From contig DGOW01000034.1 in assembly GCA_002390225.1 (NCBI GenBank), positions 8,725 to 72,724 of the forward strand: a stretch of DNA of 64,000 bases, in the 5' to 3' direction. Position 1 is the first letter of the stretch. Each line of letters starts with the position of its first letter. The position numbers and the translations under genes are program-made. The DNA comes from Gemmatimonadales bacterium UBA4456 (GTDB taxonomy: Bacteria > Gemmatimonadota > Gemmatimonadetes > Longimicrobiales > Gaopeijiaceae). The notes beneath the pieces are model-generated. The model searched no databases, was not told the DNA's origin, and saw only the letters and a list, made by a program, of their open reading frames with translations. Positions 1 to 7,373 of this stretch are shown piece after piece.

Positions 1-1
1 T

Positions 2-649
2 GTGCGCGCCTTCGGGACCTATGCGATCCGCGTATCGGATCCTGGCAAGTTCCTTACGGAGATCGTCGGAACGGACGGTCACTTCACCACCGAGGATGTG
101 ACCGATCAAGTCCGCAACGTACTCGTCGCCCGCTTCTCCGACGCGATGGCGTCTTCCGGTATCCCGGTGCTGGACATGGCGGCGAACTACGACGAGCTCG
201 CGGTCAAACTCGCCGACCACGTAAGCGCCGACATGGACGGCTATGGCATCGAGCTCCGTACCCTTCTAGTCGAGAACATCTCGCTGCCGCCTGCCGTCGA
301 GGAAGCGCTCGATAAGCGCACAAGCATGGGCGTGATCGGCGACCTCGATAAGTACACGAAGTTCCAGACCGCCGAGGCGATCGGCGACATTGCGAACAAC
401 CCGGGGGGCGGGGGCGCTGCCGGAGCTGGCATGGGCGCCGGTATGGGCTTCGCCATGGGTAACCAGATGGCGCAATCCATGACCCCGAGTACTCCGGCAC
501 CTCAAGGTGAAGGCACGGCACCGCCACCGATCCCTCAGGATCCGAAGTACTTCGCGGCGATCGACGGCCAGCAGGCGGGCCCCTTTAACGCCATCGCGAT
601 CAAGGCCCATATAGCGGACGGCTCCGTGACAAAGGAGACACTCGTCTAG
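2..649 (+). CDS. SPFH-domain protein with C-terminal GYF_2 domain (5' partial, 3' amber-truncated)
   Basis: The visible 215 residues are the end of a longer protein, and the frame is open at the window edge. The first ~120 residues look like the tail of an SPFH/band-7 domain of the virion-core-protein type: a mixed alpha/beta region, then an amphipathic stretch with VEEALDKRTSMGVIGDL. A Gly/Ala/Met-rich linker follows at ~135-160, then a Pro-rich spacer and a GYF_2-type domain (KYFAAIDGQQAGPFNAIAIK). SPFH proteins scaffold membrane microdomains; those with a GYF_2 or zinc-ribbon tail often neighbour a zinc-ribbon membrane protein, as here. The reading frame stops at TAG 647-649 inside the GYF_2 domain, but the rest of the domain continues in frame downstream (separate entry). 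SPFH call moderate, GYF_2 call strong. Confidence 0.7.
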   Translation: MRAFGTYAIRVSDPGKFLTEIVGTDGHFTTEDVTDQVRNVLVARFSDAMASSGIPVLDMAANYDELAVKLADHVSADMDGYGIELRTLLVENISLPPAVEEALDKRTSMGVIGDLDKYTKFQTAEAIGDIANNPGGGGAAGAGMGAGMGFAMGNQMAQSMTPSTPAPQGEGTAPPPIPQDPKYFAAIDGQQAGPFNAIAIKAHIADGSVTKETLV

Positions 650-742
650 TCGGAAGGCATGGCCGAGTGGACCGCCGCCGGAGCGGTGGACGCGATCGCC
701 AGGCTCTTCCCTGCTACCCCACCGCCTCTGCCCGACCCGTGA
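650..742 (+). pseudogene. In-frame continuation of the GYF_2 domain beyond the TAG at 647-649
   Basis: The same frame stays open for 30 codons after the TAG and ends at TGA 740-742. It reads SEGMAEWTAAGAVDAIARLF and then a short Pro-rich tail. GYF_2 domains characteristically run TLVW-x-x-GM-x-EW, so the TAG sits where the first tryptophan belongs. TGG to TAG is a single-base change. The preceding residues (KETLV) and following residues (SEGMAEW) both match the domain pattern, so the intact gene very likely ended at 742, only 16 bp before the next gene. It may be a real nonsense allele, suppressed in vivo, or a base-call error. Confidence 0.7.
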
Positions 743-758
743 TCGCAGGAGTCCTGCG

Positions 759-1850
759 ATGAGTGACGGCGGCCGCCAGTTCCCTTGTGAACAGTGCGGA
801 GCCAAGGTCGAGTTCTCACCGGGTACCGATGCACTGGCGTGCCCGTATTGCGGGAACCAGACCCACATTCCGTCCTCGAACGAGGGTATCGAGGAACTCG
901 ACTTCCTCGAGACGCTCGCGGACCATCTGGGGGAGGACGCCGAGACCGAAGAGGTCGCCTCGATCCAGTGCGGTTCCTGCGCAGCGTTGATCGAGCCCTC
1001 CCCTTCGCACGAGGCATTCCCCTGCCCGTACTGCGGCTCGAGCATCGTGGCCCGTGAGAAGTCACAACGCCTCCTGAAGCCGTCGGCGCTGCTCCCCTTC
1101 AAGATCGATCGCAACCGGGCAACCGAACTATTCCGCGGGTGGATTCATAAGCTCTGGTTTGCGCCCAATGCACTGAAGAAGCTGGCCCAGCTCGACGGGC
1201 GACTTCAGGGCCTCTACGCCCCGTACTGGACATACGACGCCGATACCGTGAGCGCGTACACCGGCCAGCGCGGTGACAACTACACGGTCACGAAGACGCG
1301 CACTGTGACCCGGGACGGCAAAACCGTCCGGGAGACGTACCAGGACACCGAAATCCGCTGGCGCCCCGCCGCAGGACGGGTGTCTCGGGGCTTCGACGAC
1401 ATGCTCGTGGTCGGGTCGAACTCCCTCCCGCGAGATCTGGCTGAAGAGCTTGAGCCGTGGGACCTGCAGAACCTCACCTTGTACGCGGACGAATTTCTCT
1501 CCGGCTTCACGGCCGAACGCTACCAGATCGACGTTAAATCCGGCTGGAAGCGCGCGATCGAGCGAATGGAGGATGTCATCCGTGGAGAGGTCCGCCGAGA
1601 CATCGGAGGTGACCACCAGCGTATCGCGACACTGAACACGAAGCACAGCGACATCTCGTTCAAACACGTGCTGCTGCCGATGTGGATCTGCTCCTACCGA
1701 TACAGGGAGAAGGTCTACCGCTTCTTGGTGAACGCTCGAACCGGTGAGGTCCAGGGCAAGCGGCCGTGGAGCTGGGTGAAGATCACCCTTGCCAGCGTAA
1801 CAGCAGTCGCCATCGCCTACCTGCTCTACAGGGTGTTAGAGCAGCAGTAG
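759..1850 (+). CDS. Double zinc-ribbon protein with C-terminal membrane anchor
   Basis: A 363-residue protein with two zinc ribbons at the N-terminus: CEQC/CPYC at ~9-33 and CGSC/CPYC at ~72-95, the CxxC-x(n)-CxxC layout of TFIIB-type or primosomal-N'-like ribbons. The central ~200 residues are a soluble domain with the pattern LYAPYWTYDADT that I cannot assign. A single hydrophobic helix close to the C-terminus (about 342-360) suggests a tail-anchored protein with the ribbons in the cytoplasm. An AGGAG motif lies ~8 nt before the ATG. It follows the SPFH/GYF_2 gene by only 16 bp if that gene is read to 742, so the two probably form one unit. This pairing recurs in bacteria, but its role is not established. 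Confidence 0.75.
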   Translation: MSDGGRQFPCEQCGAKVEFSPGTDALACPYCGNQTHIPSSNEGIEELDFLETLADHLGEDAETEEVASIQCGSCAALIEPSPSHEAFPCPYCGSSIVAREKSQRLLKPSALLPFKIDRNRATELFRGWIHKLWFAPNALKKLAQLDGRLQGLYAPYWTYDADTVSAYTGQRGDNYTVTKTRTVTRDGKTVRETYQDTEIRWRPAAGRVSRGFDDMLVVGSNSLPRDLAEELEPWDLQNLTLYADEFLSGFTAERYQIDVKSGWKRAIERMEDVIRGEVRRDIGGDHQRIATLNTKHSDISFKHVLLPMWICSYRYREKVYRFLVNARTGEVQGKRPWSWVKITLASVTAVAIAYLLYRVLEQQ

Positions 1851-1931
1851 TCACGCCGCGAACCTTCGGAACTGCGAAACAGTCCTGCACCTCTCCTGTA
1901 TCACGAAAGTCTCATCATCCGGGCGACTTGT

Positions 1932-1950
1932 CCCGACCCTTCGAGTCGGG
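1932..1950 (+). terminator. Hairpin downstream of the zinc-ribbon gene, possible terminator
   Basis: Perfect 6-bp stem CCCGAC/GTCGGG with a 7-nt loop, 82 bp after the stop codon. No T-run follows, so termination is only a possibility. The rest of 1851-2030 shows nothing else I can name. Confidence 0.3.
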
Positions 1951-2030
1951 CATGCTTCCAGACTGACGAACCCTCATTTCCACAGACGTCGGCCCGTTGT
2001 CGGCGTCTGATCCTGTAACGCGAGGCTGGT

Positions 2031-4400
2031 ATGAAGCGGATCTGTTTGACACTCACGGCTGCCGTGGTGGCGGTTGGGTGGGCGAGCCCCTCGAGCGCGC
2101 AGTCGTTCGGAAACGCGGTGGCGGTCAGCGGCGAGCAAATTCTCGTCGGTGAGCCGGTCTACGAGATGCGCTCTGGCGTGGTCTACGTCTTCGACCGTGA
2201 CGCGAGTGGGGATTGGGTGCAAAGCCAGATGCTCGAGCCGTCGGACGCTTCGGCAGCGAACCGCTTCGGGATCAGCCTTGTCACGCAAGACGACCTGCTC
2301 CTCGTGTCCGCGACGCGGGTCGACGACGGGACGGGCGCGGTCTACACCTACCGCAACAACGGCGGCACCTGGACCGAGACCGGCCGTCTGATCACCGAAG
2401 ACCGATCCCCGGCGGACAGTCTCGGTAGCGGGCTCGACATCGACGGTGACTGGATCGCGGTCGGTACCATCGCGCAGAATAGTGCGCGTGGTGCGGTCTA
2501 CACCTTCCGTCGTGACGGCGACAACTGGGTGCAGCACTCCAAGTTGGCCCCCACGGAGCTTATGCCTGAGTCCCGCTTCGGCGCGGAGCTCGCGCTCTCC
2601 GGCGAACACCTCATGGTTTCCGCTCCGTCCGCAGACGACGGCCAGGGTGCGGTCTATCAGTTCCGGTACGACGCGGACACCGACTCCTGGCTCGAGGGTG
2701 GCGCACTTCAGGCTCCCCTCGTGAACGCTCAGGCCGCGTTCGGCTCCGACATCGCCATCGCCGGCGACGTCGCGCTTGTCGGATCGCCAGGCAACATAGT
2801 CGGTATCGGTTCCGTCGTTGCCTACACCTTCGAGGAAGGTGCGTGGGAACTCGGTACCATGCTGATCCCTTTCGAGGCCGCTGCGCAAACAGGCTTCGGT
2901 GGTAGCATCAACTTCGACGGCGAGACCGCGCTCATCGGCGCCGCCACCGCAGGCTTCGGCCAAGGTCGCGTCTTCACGTACACATACGACACAGACTCGG
3001 GTGCGTGGACGAGCGTTACGCAGAGTGGGAACGGCGTTGAGGCCGAGGAGCTCTTCGCGGCAGAGGTCGCGGTCGGAGCAGGCTTCGCGGTTGGTACCGC
3101 ACCGCGTGGGGACAACGGCACGGGAGCAGCTTACGTCCTGAACTGGAGCGAAGACGGGTGGATACCCGCCGGCCAGCTCAGTGGTGTCATGCTTGGTATC
3201 AACGCGATCACCGGTGACGAAATCCGCTGCTCCGAGGAGGGTGAAGCGGACATGTTCGACTGTGAATCGGTCGATCTTCTGTCGTTCATTCCACTTGGAG
3301 ACATGGACGCCGAACGTGGCATCAACGCCAACGACGTCTGGGGGTGGACCGACTCCGAGACGGGTCGAGAGATCGTCCTGGTCGGCATGACGAACCAGAC
3401 CGCATTCGTCGACGTGACCAATCCGGGCAGCCCGCTGTACCTGGGTCGTCTGCCGATGACCGAAGGGTCCAACACAACCGTGTGGCGCGATATGAAGGTC
3501 TACCAGGACCATATGTATGTGGTCGCGGACAACGCGGGTCAGCACGGGATGCAGGTCTTCGACCTGACTCGCCTGCGTGATCTCGATGGGTCGGACCCGG
3601 TGACGTTCACCGAGGACGCGAATTACGACCGCATTCACAGCGCCCACAACATCGTGATCAACGAGGAGACGGGCTTTGCCTACTCGGTTGGCAGCAGCGG
3701 TGGTGGCGAGACGTGTGGTGGCGGACTTCACATGATCAACATCCAGGACCCGGTCAACCCGACCTTCGCGGGCTGCTTCCAGGACATGACCACAGGTCGT
3801 GACCGGACAGGCTATTCGCACGATGCTCAGTGCGTTGTTTACCACGGCCCCGATGAGGACTACGCGGGTCGTGAGATCTGCCTCGGCGCGAACGAGACGG
3901 CACTCTCCATTGCCGACGTAACGGACAAGGATGCTCCGCTGGCCGTCGCCATGGCGACGTATCCGAACGTGGCATACTCGCACCAGGGCTGGCTCTCATC
4001 CGATCACCGCTACTTCTACATGGGTGACGAGCTCGACGAGACCGGCGGCAACGTCGCTAATACGCGGACGCTGATCTGGGATCTCGAGGACCTCGACGAC
4101 CCGATCCTCGCCCGTGAGTTCTTGGCCGAAACAGCGGCTACCGACCACAACCTCTACATCGTGGGCAACACGATGTACCAGTCGAACTACAAGAGTGGTC
4201 TGCGCGTGCTCGACGTCTCGGATCCGGAAAACCCGGTGCCGGTTGGCTCGTTCGACACGATGCCCTACGGCGGCGACGATGCGCAGATGAGCGGTTCGTG
4301 GTCGAACTATCCTTACTTCCAGAGTGGCATCGTCGCGGTGACCAGCGGAGATGAAGGCCTCTTCATCGTTCGCTACCGTCCGCGGACGATCTCGCAGTAA
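2031..4400 (+). CDS. Secreted choice-of-anchor B family protein with FG-GAP-like propeller
   Basis: A 789-residue exported protein. A Sec signal peptide (residues 1-24) ends in SSAQS. Residues ~25-375 contain about seven FG-GAP-like repeats of the form FGxxLALSGExLMVSAPS, typical of an integrin-alpha-like beta-propeller. Residues ~385-789 match the choice-of-anchor B layout: repeated blades with a VDVTNPGSPLYLGRLP motif and an HSAHNIVINEETG motif. The family is extracellular or cell-surface bound in environmental bacteria, and its substrate is unknown. It is first of three consecutive genes encoding exported propeller proteins on the same strand, separated by 11 and 5 bp, which argues for a single transcript. 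A GAGG motif lies ~10 nt upstream of the ATG. Confidence 0.8.
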   Translation: MKRICLTLTAAVVAVGWASPSSAQSFGNAVAVSGEQILVGEPVYEMRSGVVYVFDRDASGDWVQSQMLEPSDASAANRFGISLVTQDDLLLVSATRVDDGTGAVYTYRNNGGTWTETGRLITEDRSPADSLGSGLDIDGDWIAVGTIAQNSARGAVYTFRRDGDNWVQHSKLAPTELMPESRFGAELALSGEHLMVSAPSADDGQGAVYQFRYDADTDSWLEGGALQAPLVNAQAAFGSDIAIAGDVALVGSPGNIVGIGSVVAYTFEEGAWELGTMLIPFEAAAQTGFGGSINFDGETALIGAATAGFGQGRVFTYTYDTDSGAWTSVTQSGNGVEAEELFAAEVAVGAGFAVGTAPRGDNGTGAAYVLNWSEDGWIPAGQLSGVMLGINAITGDEIRCSEEGEADMFDCESVDLLSFIPLGDMDAERGINANDVWGWTDSETGREIVLVGMTNQTAFVDVTNPGSPLYLGRLPMTEGSNTTVWRDMKVYQDHMYVVADNAGQHGMQVFDLTRLRDLDGSDPVTFTEDANYDRIHSAHNIVINEETGFAYSVGSSGGGETCGGGLHMINIQDPVNPTFAGCFQDMTTGRDRTGYSHDAQCVVYHGPDEDYAGREICLGANETALSIADVTDKDAPLAVAMATYPNVAYSHQGWLSSDHRYFYMGDELDETGGNVANTRTLIWDLEDLDDPILAREFLAETAATDHNLYIVGNTMYQSNYKSGLRVLDVSDPENPVPVGSFDTMPYGGDDAQMSGSWSNYPYFQSGIVAVTSGDEGLFIVRYRPRTISQ

Positions 4401-4411
4401 CGGAGGACGTC

Positions 4412-5491
4412 ATGTCGCGGCATGTGCGGCGGCTCCTGCCGCATCGGCTGACCGCCCTGATCGTGGCGGGGGGGACTCTGGTCCCTGCCGTCGCGGTCGA
4501 GGCTCAGAGCCTTTTGTACGTGGCCAGCCAGGAAGAGGTCACAGTCGCCGTCATCGATATGAGTTCGAACGAGCTCGTGGAGACGGTCGACCTTAAGACC
4601 ATGGGCTACTCCGAGACGGCAAAGGCACACCACACGGCCGTCGAGCCGGATGGCTCCCACTGGTATGTCTCCCTCATCGCAGCCGGTAAGGTTCTGAAGT
4701 TCGATCGGGACAATCGGCTCGTCGGTGAGGTGGACTTCGAGACGCCGGGCATGCTGAGTCTCGATCCGGAATCCGACCTGCTCTATGTCGGGCGATCGAT
4801 GGCGGCTGTGAATCCACCGCAGCGCATCGGTGTCGTACATCGGTCCACGATGGAGATCGAAGAAGTCGATGTCTTCTTCCCACGCCCACACGCTCTGATC
4901 GTGGACACGCATAGGGACCGCTTCTTTGCGGCGAGCCTTGGCCAGAACTCGATCGCCTACGCACCGCTCGGTGACGAGAACGTCGATCTGCTCGGCCTCG
5001 ATGGCATGAACCACATGCTGGTTCAGTTTGCCGTGTCTCCGGACGGCGACTGGATGGTCGGGGGTGGGCAAATGACGGGCGACCTCCTGATTTTTGACCT
5101 TACCGGCGACGACCCTCGGGTGATGAACTCGGTCGACGTGGGCGGTCAGCCGTGGCACCCGACGTTCACGCCCGACGGCCGATACGTCTGGATTCCGAAT
5201 CAGACGGCCAACTCGGTCACGGTGGTGGACACAGAGAACTGGTCCGTGACAGATGTCGTCGAGCATCCAGCGCTAATCGAGCCTCACGGCTCTGCGGTCT
5301 CGCCAGACGGATCCACCGTATACGTCTCAGGGCGCAACGTCGCAGGCACGTATCAACCTGCAGATGGCAGCGAGGGGCGGCCGGGCACAGTCGTCGCCAT
5401 CGATACCCGCACGCACGAGGTGGTCGCGGTGATCGAAGTCGGTCGCTACGCAGCCGGCATGTCAGCGCCGTCCCGCAGCGCAGGACACTGA
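4412..5491 (+). CDS. Secreted YncE-type beta-propeller protein
   Basis: A 359-residue protein with an N-terminal signal peptide (~1-32, ending AVEAQS). YVTN/YncE-like blades follow, with the recurring VSPDGDWMVGGGQMTGD and TFTPDGRYVWIPNQTANSV patterns; six to seven blades are plausible. Such seven-bladed propellers are periplasmic or surface proteins that bind partners, sometimes DNA or cofactors, and usually lack catalysis. A strong Shine-Dalgarno (GGAGG) lies 5 nt before the ATG, 11 bp after the choice-of-anchor B gene, so co-expression is very likely. A quinoprotein amine-dehydrogenase beta-chain-like fold is a neighbouring possibility that sequence alone cannot exclude. Confidence 0.75.
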   Translation: MSRHVRRLLPHRLTALIVAGGTLVPAVAVEAQSLLYVASQEEVTVAVIDMSSNELVETVDLKTMGYSETAKAHHTAVEPDGSHWYVSLIAAGKVLKFDRDNRLVGEVDFETPGMLSLDPESDLLYVGRSMAAVNPPQRIGVVHRSTMEIEEVDVFFPRPHALIVDTHRDRFFAASLGQNSIAYAPLGDENVDLLGLDGMNHMLVQFAVSPDGDWMVGGGQMTGDLLIFDLTGDDPRVMNSVDVGGQPWHPTFTPDGRYVWIPNQTANSVTVVDTENWSVTDVVEHPALIEPHGSAVSPDGSTVYVSGRNVAGTYQPADGSEGRPGTVVAIDTRTHEVVAVIEVGRYAAGMSAPSRSAGH

Positions 5492-5496
5492 GTCTC

Positions 5497-7365
5497 GTGA
5501 GTCGTCGACTCGGCGCGCTCATCACGCCTGTGTTGCTTGCCGCATGCGGGTCGGGCATCAGTGGGCCTGCGGGCGTCTCGGAGACGCCTGGACCCGCTGA
5601 GGTATCTGTCAACGTGTTCGGCTCTGCCCCGCAGGGGGAAGGGTATCATCGCCACATCACCGGGATCCCTGTGGTCGACGAGTCAGGTCAATCAATCGGC
5701 CAACCGTTCCTCGGCGGCTTCAACATCCCTCGTCCGCAACTCATCGATATCGACGCGGACGGAGACCAAGACCTATTCCTTCAAGAGTCATCCGGGAGTG
5801 TGATGTTCTTCGAACACGTTCCCGGCTCAGACGTCCCGTTCCAGTGGCGTACCGATCGGTATCAGGATCTCGAGGTGGGCGAGTGGTACCGATTCGTCGA
5901 CCTCGATCGGGACGGTGATCATGATCTGCTGGCGGAGCGACCGTTCAGTTACGTGCGCTACTACCGAAACGACGGCACGCGGGAAGTGGCCCAGTTCGTC
6001 GAGGCGGCCGACACTATTCGTGACACCGAGGACAGGGCAATCTTCTCCGATCGGCAAAACATTCCAAACGCTACGGATATCGATGGTGACGGACGAATGG
6101 ACCTGCTCATCGGCCGTCTCGAAGGCACGGTGACGCGGTACGAAGAGACCGGGACCGACGAAAGCGGCGTGCCACTCTTCGAGTTGATCACCGATCGCTT
6201 CGAGGGCATCGAGATCGTCGCCCAGATCGGCAGCCTCCACGGTGCGAACACGATGGCGCTGGGAGACGTCGACGGTGATGGTGACGAAGACCTGTTCTGG
6301 GGTGACTACTTCGAGCCCGGCATCCTGTACCTCGAAAACACCGGGTCGCGCACACGACCCAACCTGCGTGGTGAGCCCCTTCCCTTCCCGACGCAGGAGC
6401 CGGTGCACACAAGTGGATACAACGCCCCCACTGTCGGAGACGTAGACGGCGACGGAGACCAGGACCTTCTCATGGGTGTCCTGGGCGGAGCGTACAACCC
6501 CAACACCACGACCGCGGACAACTTCCACTATATCGAGCAATCGCGGCCAGACTTCTTCGAACACCGCACATCGCGCTTCCTCTCGACGATCGATTTCGGG
6601 GCGGAGACGATTCCGATTCCGGTCGATCTGGACAGCGACGGCGACATCGATCTGCTGGTCGGTAACAAGATCGAGCAGAGCGACACCCAGAACGGCAAGC
6701 TCTACCGGCTCGTCAACGACGGTTCACCAAGTGCTCCCCGCTTCCGCTATGACGGTGACATGGACGTGGGCGGTGGCTACCACCTGATCCCCGCCTTCGG
6801 AGACCTCGATGCCGACGGGGATCTCGACGCCATCGTCGGGACGTGGTCCGACCAGCTCCGTCTCTTCCGAAATGACGCTACTGATGGATCAATCGCCCTG
6901 ACCTTCGTCGACTCGACGTCGATCGCCCTCACCCGCGGCCGCAATGCGACACCGACGCTTGGCGACATCGACGGCGATGGAGATCTCGATCTCTTCGTCG
7001 GCGAAAGCTCGGGGACGATCAACTTCTACGAGAACATCGGCACACCGCAGCGCGCCGAATTCACGCTTGTCAGCGACGAATACGGTGACTTCGACGTAGG
7101 CCGACGCAGCCTACCCGTCCTCTCCGACGCGGACATGGACGGAGATCTCGACCTCTATGTCGGATCCGAGGGTGAAGGGGTGATTCTCTTCACCAACCAG
7201 GGCTCACCGAACTCACCTTCGTTCGTGGAAACCGGCCGACTCGACCTGGACGACGTGTCGTTCGCCGCACCCGCTTTCGCCGACCTGGATGCCGACGGAG
7301 ACGACGACGTCGTGCTCGGGACCGGCGGCGGCGGCCTCTGGTTGTACGAGAACCGCCGCCGCTAG
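5497..7365 (+). CDS. FG-GAP/VCBS-repeat lipoprotein
   Basis: I start this gene at GTG 5497. That follows the previous stop by 5 bp and gives a lipoprotein signal: a short Arg start, a hydrophobic stretch and the lipobox LAAC (Cys ~17). A longer frame extends upstream through the YncE gene and is not credible. The 622-residue product carries ten Asp-rich calcium-loop motifs of the DxDGDGDxDL type spread from ~75 to the end, the hallmark of VCBS/FG-GAP propellers. It is probably anchored in the outer membrane and Ca-stabilised. It closes the three-gene propeller unit, and its stop lies 8 bp from the stop of the convergent M16 gene. Confidence 0.8.
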   Translation: MSRRLGALITPVLLAACGSGISGPAGVSETPGPAEVSVNVFGSAPQGEGYHRHITGIPVVDESGQSIGQPFLGGFNIPRPQLIDIDADGDQDLFLQESSGSVMFFEHVPGSDVPFQWRTDRYQDLEVGEWYRFVDLDRDGDHDLLAERPFSYVRYYRNDGTREVAQFVEAADTIRDTEDRAIFSDRQNIPNATDIDGDGRMDLLIGRLEGTVTRYEETGTDESGVPLFELITDRFEGIEIVAQIGSLHGANTMALGDVDGDGDEDLFWGDYFEPGILYLENTGSRTRPNLRGEPLPFPTQEPVHTSGYNAPTVGDVDGDGDQDLLMGVLGGAYNPNTTTADNFHYIEQSRPDFFEHRTSRFLSTIDFGAETIPIPVDLDSDGDIDLLVGNKIEQSDTQNGKLYRLVNDGSPSAPRFRYDGDMDVGGGYHLIPAFGDLDADGDLDAIVGTWSDQLRLFRNDATDGSIALTFVDSTSIALTRGRNATPTLGDIDGDGDLDLFVGESSGTINFYENIGTPQRAEFTLVSDEYGDFDVGRRSLPVLSDADMDGDLDLYVGSEGEGVILFTNQGSPNSPSFVETGRLDLDDVSFAAPAFADLDADGDDDVVLGTGGGGLWLYENRRR

Positions 7366-7373
7366 TCTGTCTC

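Noticed and set aside
647..649. TAG in the SPFH/GYF_2 gene as recoding (pyrrolysine or a regulated stop)
   Set aside because: The expected residue is Trp, which is one base away, and no special downstream structure is visible, so mutation or base-call error is simpler.
1974..3983. 669-residue open frame on the minus strand across the choice-of-anchor B gene
   Set aside because: It is the antisense shadow of a clearly supported propeller gene; composition is Arg/Val/Asp-rich with no domain, typical of high-GC antisense frames.
5152..5496. Upstream extension of the VCBS lipoprotein frame
   Set aside because: It runs through the YncE gene in another frame; GTG 5497 gives a proper lipoprotein signal.
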